Shown here: piece by piece, positions 36,346 to 44,634 of the stretch
Position numbering within the stretch: position 1 is the stretch's first letter
Layout of the letters: each line of letters starts with the position of its first letter
NCBI RefSeq assembly: GCF_003600895.1
Contig: NZ_QYRP01000002.1
Span: 3,391,002 to 3,455,001, forward strand
Source of the DNA: Nocardioides cavernaquae
GTDB taxonomy: Bacteria; Actinomycetota; Actinomycetes; Propionibacteriales; Nocardioidaceae
Direction of reading: 5' to 3'
Length of the DNA: 64,000 bases
Notes under the pieces: generated by a model
Told to the model about the DNA's origin: nothing
Databases searched by the model: none
Seen by the model: the letters and a program-made list of their open reading frames with translations, nothing else
Position numbers and translations under genes: made by a program

Positions 36346-36541
36346 GGCGGCTGTGCCTCTCCCGATCGATGTCTGGGTCTGCCCCGATGTGGGGGTCGTG
36401 CGGTGCTTGGGGAAGTCGCTGGGCCGGAACCCTAACCCTCAAGTCGAGGGTTATAGTTATGTCAACCTCGCGTTGGTGAAGACAGTACGGATCGCTGGCG
36501 CAAGGTCCAGACCGACACGCGGGACGCGCCGAACTTTTCGA
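36346..36541 (-). promoter_or_regulatory. ftsQ-ftsZ intergenic region with promoter-like and palindromic elements
   Basis: This is one of the longest untranslated gaps inside the dcw cluster. On the minus strand it contains TTGACA (36465-36460), a TATAAC hexamer (36455-36450) and a perfect inverted repeat AACCCTC-N5-GAGGGTT (36434-36452) just downstream. The region is also unusually AT-rich for this genome. The likely reading is an ftsZ promoter with an operator-like palindrome or a 5'-leader hairpin. Transcription start and binding protein are unknown. Confidence 0.45.
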
Positions 36542-37300
36542 TCAACGGGTCGTGGGCTGACCCGGCACGCTGACGTCGTACGACGTGGCGTCCTTGCTCG
36601 TGGCGAGCAGCGCATCGAGGACCCGGGCCTTGTCGTGGGCCTGGTCAGCACTCCCCCACAGGACCTTCTTGCCGTCGCGAAGGGTCAGGATGATCTCGTC
36701 GCGCGTCTTCACGTCGACATAGGCGACCCGGCGCGAGACCTTCTCCGGGAGTACGCCGATCACCTCGGCGGCCTCCGACATCGCATCCGTGCGGGTGTCG
36801 GGCGCGGTGCGGATCAGAGGCAGGTCCTTGGGCCGGGTGGCGTAGGTGCGGAAGACGACACCGTCGGCGTCCATCCCACGGAGCCTGTCGCCCTCGTCGA
36901 TGACCGCGACGGCCTGTCGCTCGGTCACATCGATGCGCACGTGGTGGGGCCACGAGCGCGAGACGTCGACGGACTCCACCGCCGCGAGGTTCTCCACACG
37001 GGCCCGGATGGCGTCGAGGTCGGCACGCGCGAGGGGCACGCCTTCGACGACACCGGCGGCCCGGGTCACCTGCTGCCTGGAGAGCATCGAGGTGCCGTGC
37101 ACCTCGACCCCACGGACCGCCAGGACCGACGAGGCGAAGACCATCCAGACCAGCGCCACCAACAGGCCGACCAGGACCAGCAGCACCAGGGCGATGCGCC
37201 AGGTGCCCCAGCGCCGGGCCCACTGGCGTCGCGCGAACCGGCGCCGGGTCGCCTCGACGACGTCGGCACTCGAGCGCGGACGGCCCAGGAGGTCACGCAT
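36542..37300 (-). CDS. ftsQ: Cell division protein FtsQ
   Basis: FtsQ is the bitopic divisome protein that holds FtsL and FtsB. The 252-aa product has a cytoplasmic N-terminus rich in Arg, a membrane helix (about residues 35-57) and a POTRA domain beginning SVLAVRGVEVHGTSMLSRQQV (split by the membrane boundary). The beta domain contains WPHHVRIDVTERQAVAVI. ATG at 37300 overlaps the murC stop by 8 bp. Confidence 0.93.
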   Translation of the reverse strand: MRDLLGRPRSSADVVEATRRRFARRQWARRWGTWRIALVLLVLVGLLVALVWMVFASSVLAVRGVEVHGTSMLSRQQVTRAAGVVEGVPLARADLDAIRARVENLAAVESVDVSRSWPHHVRIDVTERQAVAVIDEGDRLRGMDADGVVFRTYATRPKDLPLIRTAPDTRTDAMSEAAEVIGVLPEKVSRRVAYVDVKTRDEIILTLRDGKKVLWGSADQAHDKARVLDALLATSKDATSYDVSVPGQPTTR

Positions 37301-38732
37301 CGCGGGTCTCCAGGAGCGCCAGGACCTCCGGTCCGACCTTCGTGATGGTGCCGGCACCCAGGGTCAGCACCATGTCTCCGGGACGCGCCCGCTCCGCGAG
37401 CGCAGCAGCCACGTCGCCGAGCTCGGGCACGAAGGCGACCGCACCCTCGGGCAGCGGCACGGCGTCGGCAACGAGCTGACCGGTCACGGCCGGGTCGGCC
37501 TCCTCGCGGGCGAGGTAGACGTCGGTGACGACGACCTCGTCGGCGGCACCGAGCTCGACACCCATCTGCTCACCGAAGATGCGCGTGCGCGAGACCAGGT
37601 GCGGCTGGAACGCCACGATCAGGCGCCCCTCCCCGGCCACCGAGCGCGCGGCCTGCAGGTCGCCGTGGATCTCGCTGGGGTGGTGGGCATAGCTGTCGTA
37701 GACCCTGATGGCTCCGGCGCCCGCTCCCACTGTTCCCTTCAGCTCCATGCGCCGGCGGGTGCCGGTGAAGGCGGCCAGCCCTTCGCGCAGCAGCTCGGCG
37801 GAGAGGCCGAGCTCGAGGCCGACGGCCAGGGCCGCCAGCGAGTTCAGCACGTAGTGGGCGCCGGGGATCTGCAACGTCAGAACGCCCAGCGACACTCCGC
37901 CATCGGGGCCGCGGCGTACCTCGAAGGTGGTGCGGGTCCCGTCGTGGCGCAGGTCGTGGGCCGACAGGTCAGCATCGGCGGACAGGCCGTAGGTGACCAC
38001 GCGGAGGCCACGGGCGCGCGCCTCGCCGGCGAGCGAGGCGGTGGCATCACTGTCGGCCCAGGTGATCAGCAGCCCACCCGGCTCGATGCGGTCGAGGAAG
38101 TCGACGAAGGCGGCCTGGTAGGCCTCCTCGGTCCCCCACTGGTCGAGGTGGTCGGCGTCGACGTTGGTCACGACCGCGATCTCGGGGCTGTAGACCAGGA
38201 AGGCGCCATCGCTCTCGTCGGCCTCGGCCACGAAGAGGTCGCTCGCGCCGTCGGCCGCGTTGACGCCGGTCGAGGAGAGGTCGCCACCGATCGCGTACGT
38301 CGGGTCGGCAGCGGCCGCCTGCAGGGCAACGGTCACCAGCGAGGTGGTGGTGGTCTTGCCGTGGGTGCCGGCGATGGCGATCGTGCGCTTGCCCGCCATG
38401 ACCGCGAAGAGCGCAGCCGAGCGCGGCAGGATCCGCAGGCCCTGGGCCACCGCGGCGACGTACTCGGGGTTGTCCTCGCGGATCGCCGTGGAGACCACGA
38501 GCGTGTCGACGTCGTGCACCTGCTCGGCGGCGTGGCCGATGTGGACGCGGGCGCCCAGCTCGCGAAGCGCGTCGAGCGTGGGTGAGTCGTTGCCGTCGGA
38601 CCCGCTGACCTCGATGCCGCGGGCGAGCATGATGCGCGCGATCGCGGAGAGGCCGGCGCCACCGATGCCGACGAAGTGCACGCGTCCCAGCTCGGACGCG
38701 GGCAGCAGGGTGTCGGGAACGGGAACCCTCAT
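37293..38732 (-). CDS. murC: UDP-N-acetylmuramate--L-alanine ligase MurC
   Basis: MurC adds L-Ala to UDP-MurNAc with ATP. The 479-aa protein has the N-terminal VHFVGIGGAGLSAIA Rossmann motif, the P-loop AGTHGKTTTT (residues about 121-130), the central DEADESDGAF-like segment (EADESDGAFLVYSPEIAVV) and the C-terminal ligase domain with YDSYAHHPSE. All catalytic landmarks are intact, in contrast to the MurD-like gene nearby. It overlaps murG by 4 bp and ftsQ by 8 bp. Confidence 0.97.
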   Translation of the reverse strand: MRVPVPDTLLPASELGRVHFVGIGGAGLSAIARIMLARGIEVSGSDGNDSPTLDALRELGARVHIGHAAEQVHDVDTLVVSTAIREDNPEYVAAVAQGLRILPRSAALFAVMAGKRTIAIAGTHGKTTTTSLVTVALQAAAADPTYAIGGDLSSTGVNAADGASDLFVAEADESDGAFLVYSPEIAVVTNVDADHLDQWGTEEAYQAAFVDFLDRIEPGGLLITWADSDATASLAGEARARGLRVVTYGLSADADLSAHDLRHDGTRTTFEVRRGPDGGVSLGVLTLQIPGAHYVLNSLAALAVGLELGLSAELLREGLAAFTGTRRRMELKGTVGAGAGAIRVYDSYAHHPSEIHGDLQAARSVAGEGRLIVAFQPHLVSRTRIFGEQMGVELGAADEVVVTDVYLAREEADPAVTGQLVADAVPLPEGAVAFVPELGDVAAALAERARPGDMVLTLGAGTITKVGPEVLALLETRDA

Positions 38733-39823
38733 CGGGAAGCCTCCAGGATGAGAGCGGCGAGCTTGTCGTCCGCGTCGAGCGGGATGACGTCGGCCGCGGC
38801 AGCGCCCATCGCGGCGAGGCGGGACGGGTCGCTGAGCAGGGGCACGAGGTTGTCAGCGACCCAGCCGGGCGTCAGGTCGGCGTCGGCGACCAGCAGGCCG
38901 CCGCCGGCGTCGACGACCGGCCTGGCGTTGAGGGCCTGCTCGCCGTTGCCGATCGGCAGCGGGACGTAGACCGCGGGCAGGCCGACGCCCGAGGTCTCGA
39001 CCACCGTGTTGCTGCCGCAGCGGCACAGGACCGCGTCCGCCGCGGCCAGCGCCAGGTCCATGCGGTCGACGTAGTTGACGACGACGTACGGCGCGGTGCC
39101 CTCGGGCCCGGCGGGGACCTCGAGGGTGTTCTTCGGGCCGATGACGTGCAGCACCTGGATGCCGGCCTCGCCGAGCGCCTGGAGCGCTCCGGAGACGGCG
39201 GCGTTGATGCGCTGGGCGCCCTGCGAGCCACCGGTCACCAGCAGGGTCGGCCGGTCGGCGTCGAGGCCGAACTCCGCACGGCCCTCGCCGCGCAGCGCTC
39301 CGCGGTCGAGGGTGGAGATCATCCGGCGGATCGGCAGGCCGGTGTAGAGCGCGGGCTCGCGCCTCTTCGCCCTCAGCGGGGTGTCCGGGAAGGAGATCGC
39401 GACGTGCGGGGTCAGCCGTGCGCCGAGCCGGTTGGCGATGCCGGGCAGGGCGTTGCCCTCGTGCACCACGATCGGGATGCCGCGCTTGCGGGCGGCGAGA
39501 TAGGCCGGCACCGAGACGTAACCACCGAATCCGACGACCACGTCGGGCTTCACCCGGTCCACGATCTCGAGTGCGGCCCGCTTGGCGGCGCGAAGCCGCT
39601 TCGGCGTCTGCAGCAGCGCCTTGCCGGGCTTGCGCGGGAGGGGAACGCGCGGCACGAACTCGAGCGGGAAGCCCGCCTCGGGGATCAGCCGCGCCTCGAG
39701 GCCGGTCTCGGTGCCGAGGCACGTGATCTCGATCGTCGGGTCGTGCCGCAGCAGGGCCGCTGCGGTCGCGAGCAGCGGTGAGGTGTGACCGGCAGTGCCA
39801 CCACCGGCGAGCAGGACGCGCAT
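38729..39823 (-). CDS. murG: UDP-GlcNAc:undecaprenyl-PP-MurNAc-pentapeptide GlcNAc transferase MurG
   Basis: MurG makes lipid II from lipid I on the inner membrane face. The 364-aa GT-B enzyme has VLLAGGGTAGHTSPLLA at the start, VVGFGGYVSVPAYLAA, HEGNALPGIANRLGA and the C-terminal TGGSQGAQRIN and CRCGSNTVVETSGVGLPAVYVPLP. ATG at 39823 was chosen over a 34-codon extension. Two copies of an 11-bp direct repeat (39826-39836 and 39838-39848), each carrying an AGAAGG Shine-Dalgarno-like core on the minus strand, lie directly upstream. Confidence 0.97.
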   Translation of the reverse strand: MRVLLAGGGTAGHTSPLLATAAALLRHDPTIEITCLGTETGLEARLIPEAGFPLEFVPRVPLPRKPGKALLQTPKRLRAAKRAALEIVDRVKPDVVVGFGGYVSVPAYLAARKRGIPIVVHEGNALPGIANRLGARLTPHVAISFPDTPLRAKRREPALYTGLPIRRMISTLDRGALRGEGRAEFGLDADRPTLLVTGGSQGAQRINAAVSGALQALGEAGIQVLHVIGPKNTLEVPAGPEGTAPYVVVNYVDRMDLALAAADAVLCRCGSNTVVETSGVGLPAVYVPLPIGNGEQALNARPVVDAGGGLLVADADLTPGWVADNLVPLLSDPSRLAAMGAAAADVIPLDADDKLAALILEASR

Positions 39824-39857
39824 CACTGAACCTTCTTCTGAACCTTCTGTTGGCCCA

Positions 39858-41090
39858 TCAGAGACCACGACGGGACTTGCCGGACAACCCCGCGGGCGCC
39901 TGGCGCTTGCGCGCCGCCAGGGCACGCGCGGCCTCCGGCTCGCGTCGGGCGAACCCGATCAGCAGACCCATCGCCACCAGGGACGGCAGGAGTGCGGAAC
40001 CACCGTAGGACACCAGCGGGAGCGGGATGCCGATGACCGGGAGCAACGAGAGCACCATGCCCACGTTGACGATCATCTGACCCAGCAGCCACACGGTGAT
40101 GCCGAACGAGACGTAGCGCACGAACGGGTCGCGGGTCTGGGTGGCGACGCGGATCGCGGCGTAGGCGATGGTGAGGAAGAGGCCGAGCACGAGGAGCGTG
40201 CCGATCAGGCCGAGCTCCTCGCCGAGCACGGCGAAGATGTAGTCGGTGTGCGCCTCCGGCAACGTGCCCCACTTCTGCTGCGAGGCACCGATGCCCTTGC
40301 CGAAGAAGCCACCGGTCGAGAGCGCCAGCAGGCCGTGAGCGGCCTGCCAGCCGGAGTCGTGGTAGTCCTTGAACGGGTCGGTGAAGTTGAGCAGTCGCCC
40401 ACGCCGCTCGGGGCTCGTCGTCGCGAGGTAGAAGGCGCCGACACCGATGATCGACATCGCCATCGCGAAGAGGCGCATCGGGGCACCGACCACCCAGAGC
40501 ATGCCGAGCATGATCGCGAAGAGCACGAGTGCGGTGCCGAGGTCGCGCTGCAGCAGCACGAGACCGGTCACCAGCGCCATGCCGGGCACGACCGGCACCA
40601 GGATGTGGTGCAGGTCGCCCAGCCGGCGCTCCTTGTTGGCGTAGACGTGCGCCGCCCACAGGATCACCGCGAGCTTGGCGATCTCGGACGGCTGGATCAC
40701 GAACGGGCCGACACCGAGCCAGTTGGTCTGGTGGTTGCGGGTGACGCCGAGGGGCGTCAGTGTCAGCGCGAGCAGCACCATCGAGCCGAGCAGGCCCCAG
40801 GTCGAGAGCTTGCGGATCAGCGGCTGCGGCAGCCGGGTCGCGACGTAGGCCGCCGGCAGGCCGAGCACGACCCACATCAGCTGGCGCTTGACGATCGCGT
40901 AGGAGTCGCCCGAGTCGGCGTAGGACTCCACGCTGGACGCGCTCAGCACCATGATCAGGCCGAGGGTGAGCAGCAGGACCGACGAACCGATCAGCAGGTA
41001 GTACGACGTGAGCGGCCGGTCGAGAGCCTCCCGGGACGCGGCGAACCAGGTGGTCGCCGGCCGGGTCTCTTCGGGGTTCGCGGTCGTCAT
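39858..41090 (-). CDS. ftsW: Lipid II polymerase FtsW (SEDS family)
   Basis: FtsW is the septal SEDS glycosyltransferase that works with FtsI. The 410-aa protein has about ten membrane helices, the motif WLGVGPFVIQPSEIAKLAVILW, LVLLQRDLGTALVLF, AHTDYIFAVLGEELGLIG and the C-terminal GIPLPLVSYGGSALL typical of SEDS proteins. The C-terminal tail is basic. ATG at 41090 was preferred over ATG at 41099 because GGAGG lies 9 nt upstream of it. FtsW rather than RodA is assigned by its place in the dcw cluster. Confidence 0.96.
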   Translation of the reverse strand: MTTANPEETRPATTWFAASREALDRPLTSYYLLIGSSVLLLTLGLIMVLSASSVESYADSGDSYAIVKRQLMWVVLGLPAAYVATRLPQPLIRKLSTWGLLGSMVLLALTLTPLGVTRNHQTNWLGVGPFVIQPSEIAKLAVILWAAHVYANKERRLGDLHHILVPVVPGMALVTGLVLLQRDLGTALVLFAIMLGMLWVVGAPMRLFAMAMSIIGVGAFYLATTSPERRGRLLNFTDPFKDYHDSGWQAAHGLLALSTGGFFGKGIGASQQKWGTLPEAHTDYIFAVLGEELGLIGTLLVLGLFLTIAYAAIRVATQTRDPFVRYVSFGITVWLLGQMIVNVGMVLSLLPVIGIPLPLVSYGGSALLPSLVAMGLLIGFARREPEAARALAARKRQAPAGLSGKSRRGL

Positions 41091-41148
41091 CGGGCCCATC
41101 CTCCCCGGAGCGACGGCGGCGTCCCGGCACATCTGGCGCGTGTCGCGC

Positions 41149-42129
41149 TCATGCCCCGCGGAGGCCGTCGCGCACGGCTGCAGGGGGTACGCCGTGAGCC
41201 AGCGCGAGCGCTGCGGCCGCGAGCGCGCGGGTCACCTCGACCGGGTCCTGCGACGGCAGGTCGGACAGTGCGCAGAGCTCCGCCGCCGAGGTCGAGCGCT
41301 GCGGGATGAAGGCACGCTCCACGAGCAGGTCCTCGACCAGGCCGAGCATGCCGACACCCGGGGTGCCGAGGGTGATGCCGATCGCGCGGGCGCCGTCGAG
41401 GACGTCTGCCTCGCGCACGAGCTCCTCGGTCGAGGGCGTCGTCGTGTCGGCGGTGATGTAGATGCAGGCCACCTGGACGTTCTCGTAGGCGACTGCGCGG
41501 ACCGCCTCTCCCCCATCGAGCACGACGGTGGCGAGCGGGCTCATCGAGGTCAGGTCACGCAGCTGGGTGTCGTCGAGGGCCACGATCAACGCGTCGTACG
41601 GCGTGGGGTCCATGACCGCCTCGACGAGCGGGAGCCCGACGATGCCGGCGACCGCGGGCCGCAGGCCGCCCGCGAGCAGGATCCGCTCGGTCAGGAGGGC
41701 CACGTCGGCGACCCCTTCGCTGCCGGCCACCACGAGCCACGGGATGGACGTCTCGGGGTCGCGCAGGCGCCAGGCCAGCTCGACCTCGCCCCAGATGGGT
41801 ACGCCGCGGCGACGGGCCTGCGTGAGCAGGCGTGCGTCGTCGGGGAACTCCGGGGAGGCGATCAGCAGGTCCGCGTGGTCCGGGAGTCCGAGGGTGGCCT
41901 CCGGGCCGAGCACGACCGAGGCGCCGAGGACGTCGAGCAGCTCGGCCTTCTCGTCGCGGCCCGGGTCCTCCTCCTCGGTGACCGTGTCGAGCGCCATGAC
42001 GCTGGCGCCGAGGTGGTTGAGGTTGTCGGCGGCCGCGAAGCCGGCGCGGCCGAAGCCCGCGACGACCACGTGGACGCCCTCCCAGGGGCCCGACCGGTCG
42101 AACGAGCCGATCGGGCGGGGGTCAGACAC
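41149..42129 (-). CDS. Degenerate MurD-like protein in the murD position (probable non-catalytic)
   Basis: The 326-aa product aligns with the N-terminal and part of the central domain of MurD. It starts with VVVAGFGRAGFAAADNLNHLGASV (residues about 21-44, interrupted here by convention) and has GEVELAWRLRD just before the ATP site. The P-loop, normally G-T-N-G-K-T-T, reads AGSEGVADV (135-143), losing the ATP-binding Lys and Thr. The ELSSFQL segment reads VALDDTQL. The metal and carbamoyl-Lys region around DHLDW is missing, and the protein stops at DGLRGA, where the C-terminal D-Glu-binding domain should begin. There is no internal stop or frameshift. It overlaps mraY by 8 bp. A functional MurD must be elsewhere, or this enzyme is replaced. 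Confidence 0.85.
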   Translation of the reverse strand: MSDPRPIGSFDRSGPWEGVHVVVAGFGRAGFAAADNLNHLGASVMALDTVTEEEDPGRDEKAELLDVLGASVVLGPEATLGLPDHADLLIASPEFPDDARLLTQARRRGVPIWGEVELAWRLRDPETSIPWLVVAGSEGVADVALLTERILLAGGLRPAVAGIVGLPLVEAVMDPTPYDALIVALDDTQLRDLTSMSPLATVVLDGGEAVRAVAYENVQVACIYITADTTTPSTEELVREADVLDGARAIGITLGTPGVGMLGLVEDLLVERAFIPQRSTSAAELCALSDLPSQDPVEVTRALAAAALALAHGVPPAAVRDGLRGA

Positions 42130-43195
42130 CCGCGACCCATTCGGCGTAGAAGATGCCGACGCCGAGCGCGACCATCAGGCCGGTGATGATCCAGAACCGG
42201 ATGACGACCGTGACCTGCTCCCACCCGAGCATCTCGAAGTGATGGTGGATCGGGGCCATGCGGAAGATGCGTTTGCCCTTGGTGGCCTTGAAGTAGCCCA
42301 CCTGCATCATTACCGAGAGCGTCTCCATGACGAAGAGGCCGCCGAGGATCAGCAGCAGCAGCTCGGTGCGGGTCAGGATGGCGAAGCCGGCCAGGCCGCC
42401 GCCGAGCGCGAGCGAACCGGTGTCGCCCATGAAGATCTGGGCGGGTGAGGCGTTCCACCACAGGAAACCGAAACAGGCGCCCGTGATCGCCGAGCCCACG
42501 ACTGCGAGGTCGAGCGGGTCGCGAACGTTGTAGCAGCTGCTGACCGCCTCGCTCAGGCCGCACTGCTGGTTGTTCTGCCAGATGTTGATCAGCGTGTAGG
42601 CGCCGAAGACCATCATCGACGCACCTGCAGCGAGGCCGTCGAGGCCGTCGGTGAGGTTCACGGCGTTGCTCGTGCCGGTCACGATGACCCAGATCAGCAG
42701 CACGACCAGGATCGCCGGAAGGGTCCAGACCTCCCAGTCGCGCAGGAACGAGATGTTGCGTGACGCGGGCGTGAGTCCGCGGTCGTTCTCGAGCCAGCTC
42801 GAGATCGCCAGGCCACCGAAGACCAGGGCCACGAACGTCTGGCCGATCATCTTGGCCCGGCTGCGCAGCCCGAGGTTGCGCTGGCGGTAGATCTTGATGA
42901 AGTCATCGAGGAAACCGACCAGGCCGCACCCGGCGAAGAGGAACAGCAGCAGCAACGCCGACGCCGAGGGCATCTCGCCCGTGATCAGCTTGGCCAGGCC
43001 GTAGGCGATCAGCGAGGCGAGGATGATCACGATGCCGCCCATGGTGGGCGTGCCCCGCTTGGTCTTGTGGCTGTCCGGCCCGTCCTCGCGGATCTCCTGG
43101 CCATAACCCTTGGCCGTGAGCACCCGGATCGCGTAGCGCGTGCCGATCAGGGAAAGCAGGAGGGAGAGACCACCGCTCAGCAGGATCGCTCTCAT
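42122..43195 (-). CDS. mraY: Phospho-N-acetylmuramoyl-pentapeptide-transferase MraY
   Basis: MraY transfers phospho-MurNAc-pentapeptide to undecaprenyl phosphate, making lipid I. The 357-aa protein has ten membrane helices and the catalytic motifs GFLDDFIKI (two Asp), NAVNLTDGLDGLAAG, FMGDTGSLALGG and APIHHHFE. Length is typical. It lies 5 bp after murF and overlaps the MurD-like gene by 8 bp. Confidence 0.97.
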   Translation of the reverse strand: MRAILLSGGLSLLLSLIGTRYAIRVLTAKGYGQEIREDGPDSHKTKRGTPTMGGIVIILASLIAYGLAKLITGEMPSASALLLLFLFAGCGLVGFLDDFIKIYRQRNLGLRSRAKMIGQTFVALVFGGLAISSWLENDRGLTPASRNISFLRDWEVWTLPAILVVLLIWVIVTGTSNAVNLTDGLDGLAAGASMMVFGAYTLINIWQNNQQCGLSEAVSSCYNVRDPLDLAVVGSAITGACFGFLWWNASPAQIFMGDTGSLALGGGLAGFAILTRTELLLLILGGLFVMETLSVMMQVGYFKATKGKRIFRMAPIHHHFEMLGWEQVTVVIRFWIITGLMVALGVGIFYAEWVAGV

Positions 43196-43200
43196 CGGCG

Positions 43201-44634
43201 CTACTCCTCCTCCAGCAGCCCTTCGGCCACCAGTTCCAGCGCGGCGCCGCGCGATGCCTTGATCAGCACCACTGCACCGCCACGATCCGCAACTGCTTCA
43301 TTCCTGCAGTTCTCGCGCAACCATGCCAGAGCCGAGGCCCGGTCTGCTGCTGACACGGCGGTCCCGGACCACGATGTGACATTGCCCGCGCCCTCGAGCA
43401 TGGGCGCAGCGGCCTCTCCGATCACCAGGAGTACGTCGACCCCGACGGTCGCGGCGTACGCACCGACACCTTCGTGTGCGGCCGCCGCGTCGGGCCCGAG
43501 CTCGCGCATCTCGCTGAGCACGGCGATCGTGCGGCGCCCCGTGCGGTCGCCGATGCCGCCCAGCGCGTCCAGCGCCGCACGCATCGAGTCGGGGTTGGCG
43601 TTGTAGGCGTCGTTGATGACGGTCACGCCGTCGGACCGGTCGTGCACCTCCATCCGCCAGCGCGACAGGCTTCGGGCCTGCTCGAGCGCGGTGAGGATCG
43701 TCGCAGCGTCGACGCCGGCACCGAGTGCCATCGCGGCGGCGGCCGCGGCGTTGAGGACCTGGTGTGCTCCGATCTCGAGCAGCTGGACGCGGGCAGTCGT
43801 GACGGGCCCGCCAGCGCTGGCGGCGAGCGCGAACCCGGCAGCGGGCCGCCCGAGCTCGTCCAGCTCCACAGGGCCGGTTCCGACGGTCCCGGCGATCCGG
43901 GCTCCGCTCTGGCCGGCACCCCACCAGATCACGGGTGCCTGCGTGCGCGGCGCCATCGCGGCGACCAGCGGGTCGTCGGCGTTCAGGACGGCCACCCCGT
44001 CAGGGGCGAGGCCCTCGATGATCTCGCCCTTGGCCTGGGCGATCGCCTCGCGCGAACCGAACTCCCCCAGGTGCGCGGTGCCGACGTTGATGACGGCCGC
44101 GATGTCGGGGCGGGCGATCTCGCAGAGGTAGGCGATGTGTCCGAGGCCGCGGGCCCCCATCTCCACCACCAGGAAGCGCGTCGAGGGCACGGCCCGCAGC
44201 ACCGTCAGCGGGACGCCGATCTCGTTGTTGAAGTTGCCTGCGGTGGCGACGGTCTCCCCCGCGGCGGAGAGGACCTGCGTCAGGAAGTCCTTGGTGCCGG
44301 TCTTGCCCTGGCTGCCGGTGAGCGCGAGGACGGTCATCCCGGGCAGCGCGTCACGGACGTGGCGAGCCAGCTTGCCGAGTGCAGCAACAGGATCCGGCAC
44401 GACGACGGTCGGTGCGTCAGTGGCCCGGGAGCCGAGAACACCTGCCGCTCCGGCGGCGACCGCGCCCGCGGCGTACGTGTGGCCGTCGACGTGCTCGCCG
44501 GCGATCGCGACGAAGAGTCCGCCCTGCTCGACCAGCCGGCTGTCGACGAAGGCCGGAGCCGAGACGAGGGTGTCGGCGCCGTGGAGCTCGCCTCCGACAA
44601 CCGCAGCGATCTCGGAGAGCCGCAGCGGGATCAC
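43201..44634 (-). CDS. murF: UDP-MurNAc-tripeptide:D-Ala-D-Ala ligase MurF
   Basis: MurF adds D-Ala-D-Ala to the UDP-MurNAc-tripeptide. The 477-aa protein has the P-loop LTGSQGKTGTK (about 105-115), NFNNEIGVPLT, the EMGARGLGHIAYLCEIA metal-site segment, LNADDPLVAAM and the C-terminal domain with VINDAYNANPDSM. All three MurF domains are complete. It overlaps murE by 4 bp. Confidence 0.97.
   Translation of the reverse strand: MIPLRLSEIAAVVGGELHGADTLVSAPAFVDSRLVEQGGLFVAIAGEHVDGHTYAAGAVAAGAAGVLGSRATDAPTVVVPDPVAALGKLARHVRDALPGMTVLALTGSQGKTGTKDFLTQVLSAAGETVATAGNFNNEIGVPLTVLRAVPSTRFLVVEMGARGLGHIAYLCEIARPDIAAVINVGTAHLGEFGSREAIAQAKGEIIEGLAPDGVAVLNADDPLVAAMAPRTQAPVIWWGAGQSGARIAGTVGTGPVELDELGRPAAGFALAASAGGPVTTARVQLLEIGAHQVLNAAAAAAMALGAGVDAATILTALEQARSLSRWRMEVHDRSDGVTVINDAYNANPDSMRAALDALGGIGDRTGRRTIAVLSEMRELGPDAAAAHEGVGAYAATVGVDVLLVIGEAAAPMLEGAGNVTSWSGTAVSAADRASALAWLRENCRNEAVADRGGAVVLIKASRGAALELVAEGLLEEE

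Noticed and set aside
41091..41148. Missing MurD C-terminal domain hidden by a frameshift
   Set aside because: Only 58 bp separate the MurD-like stop from the ftsW start and no MurD-like sequence is found in any frame there; the loss of the P-loop is also substitution rather than a shift.
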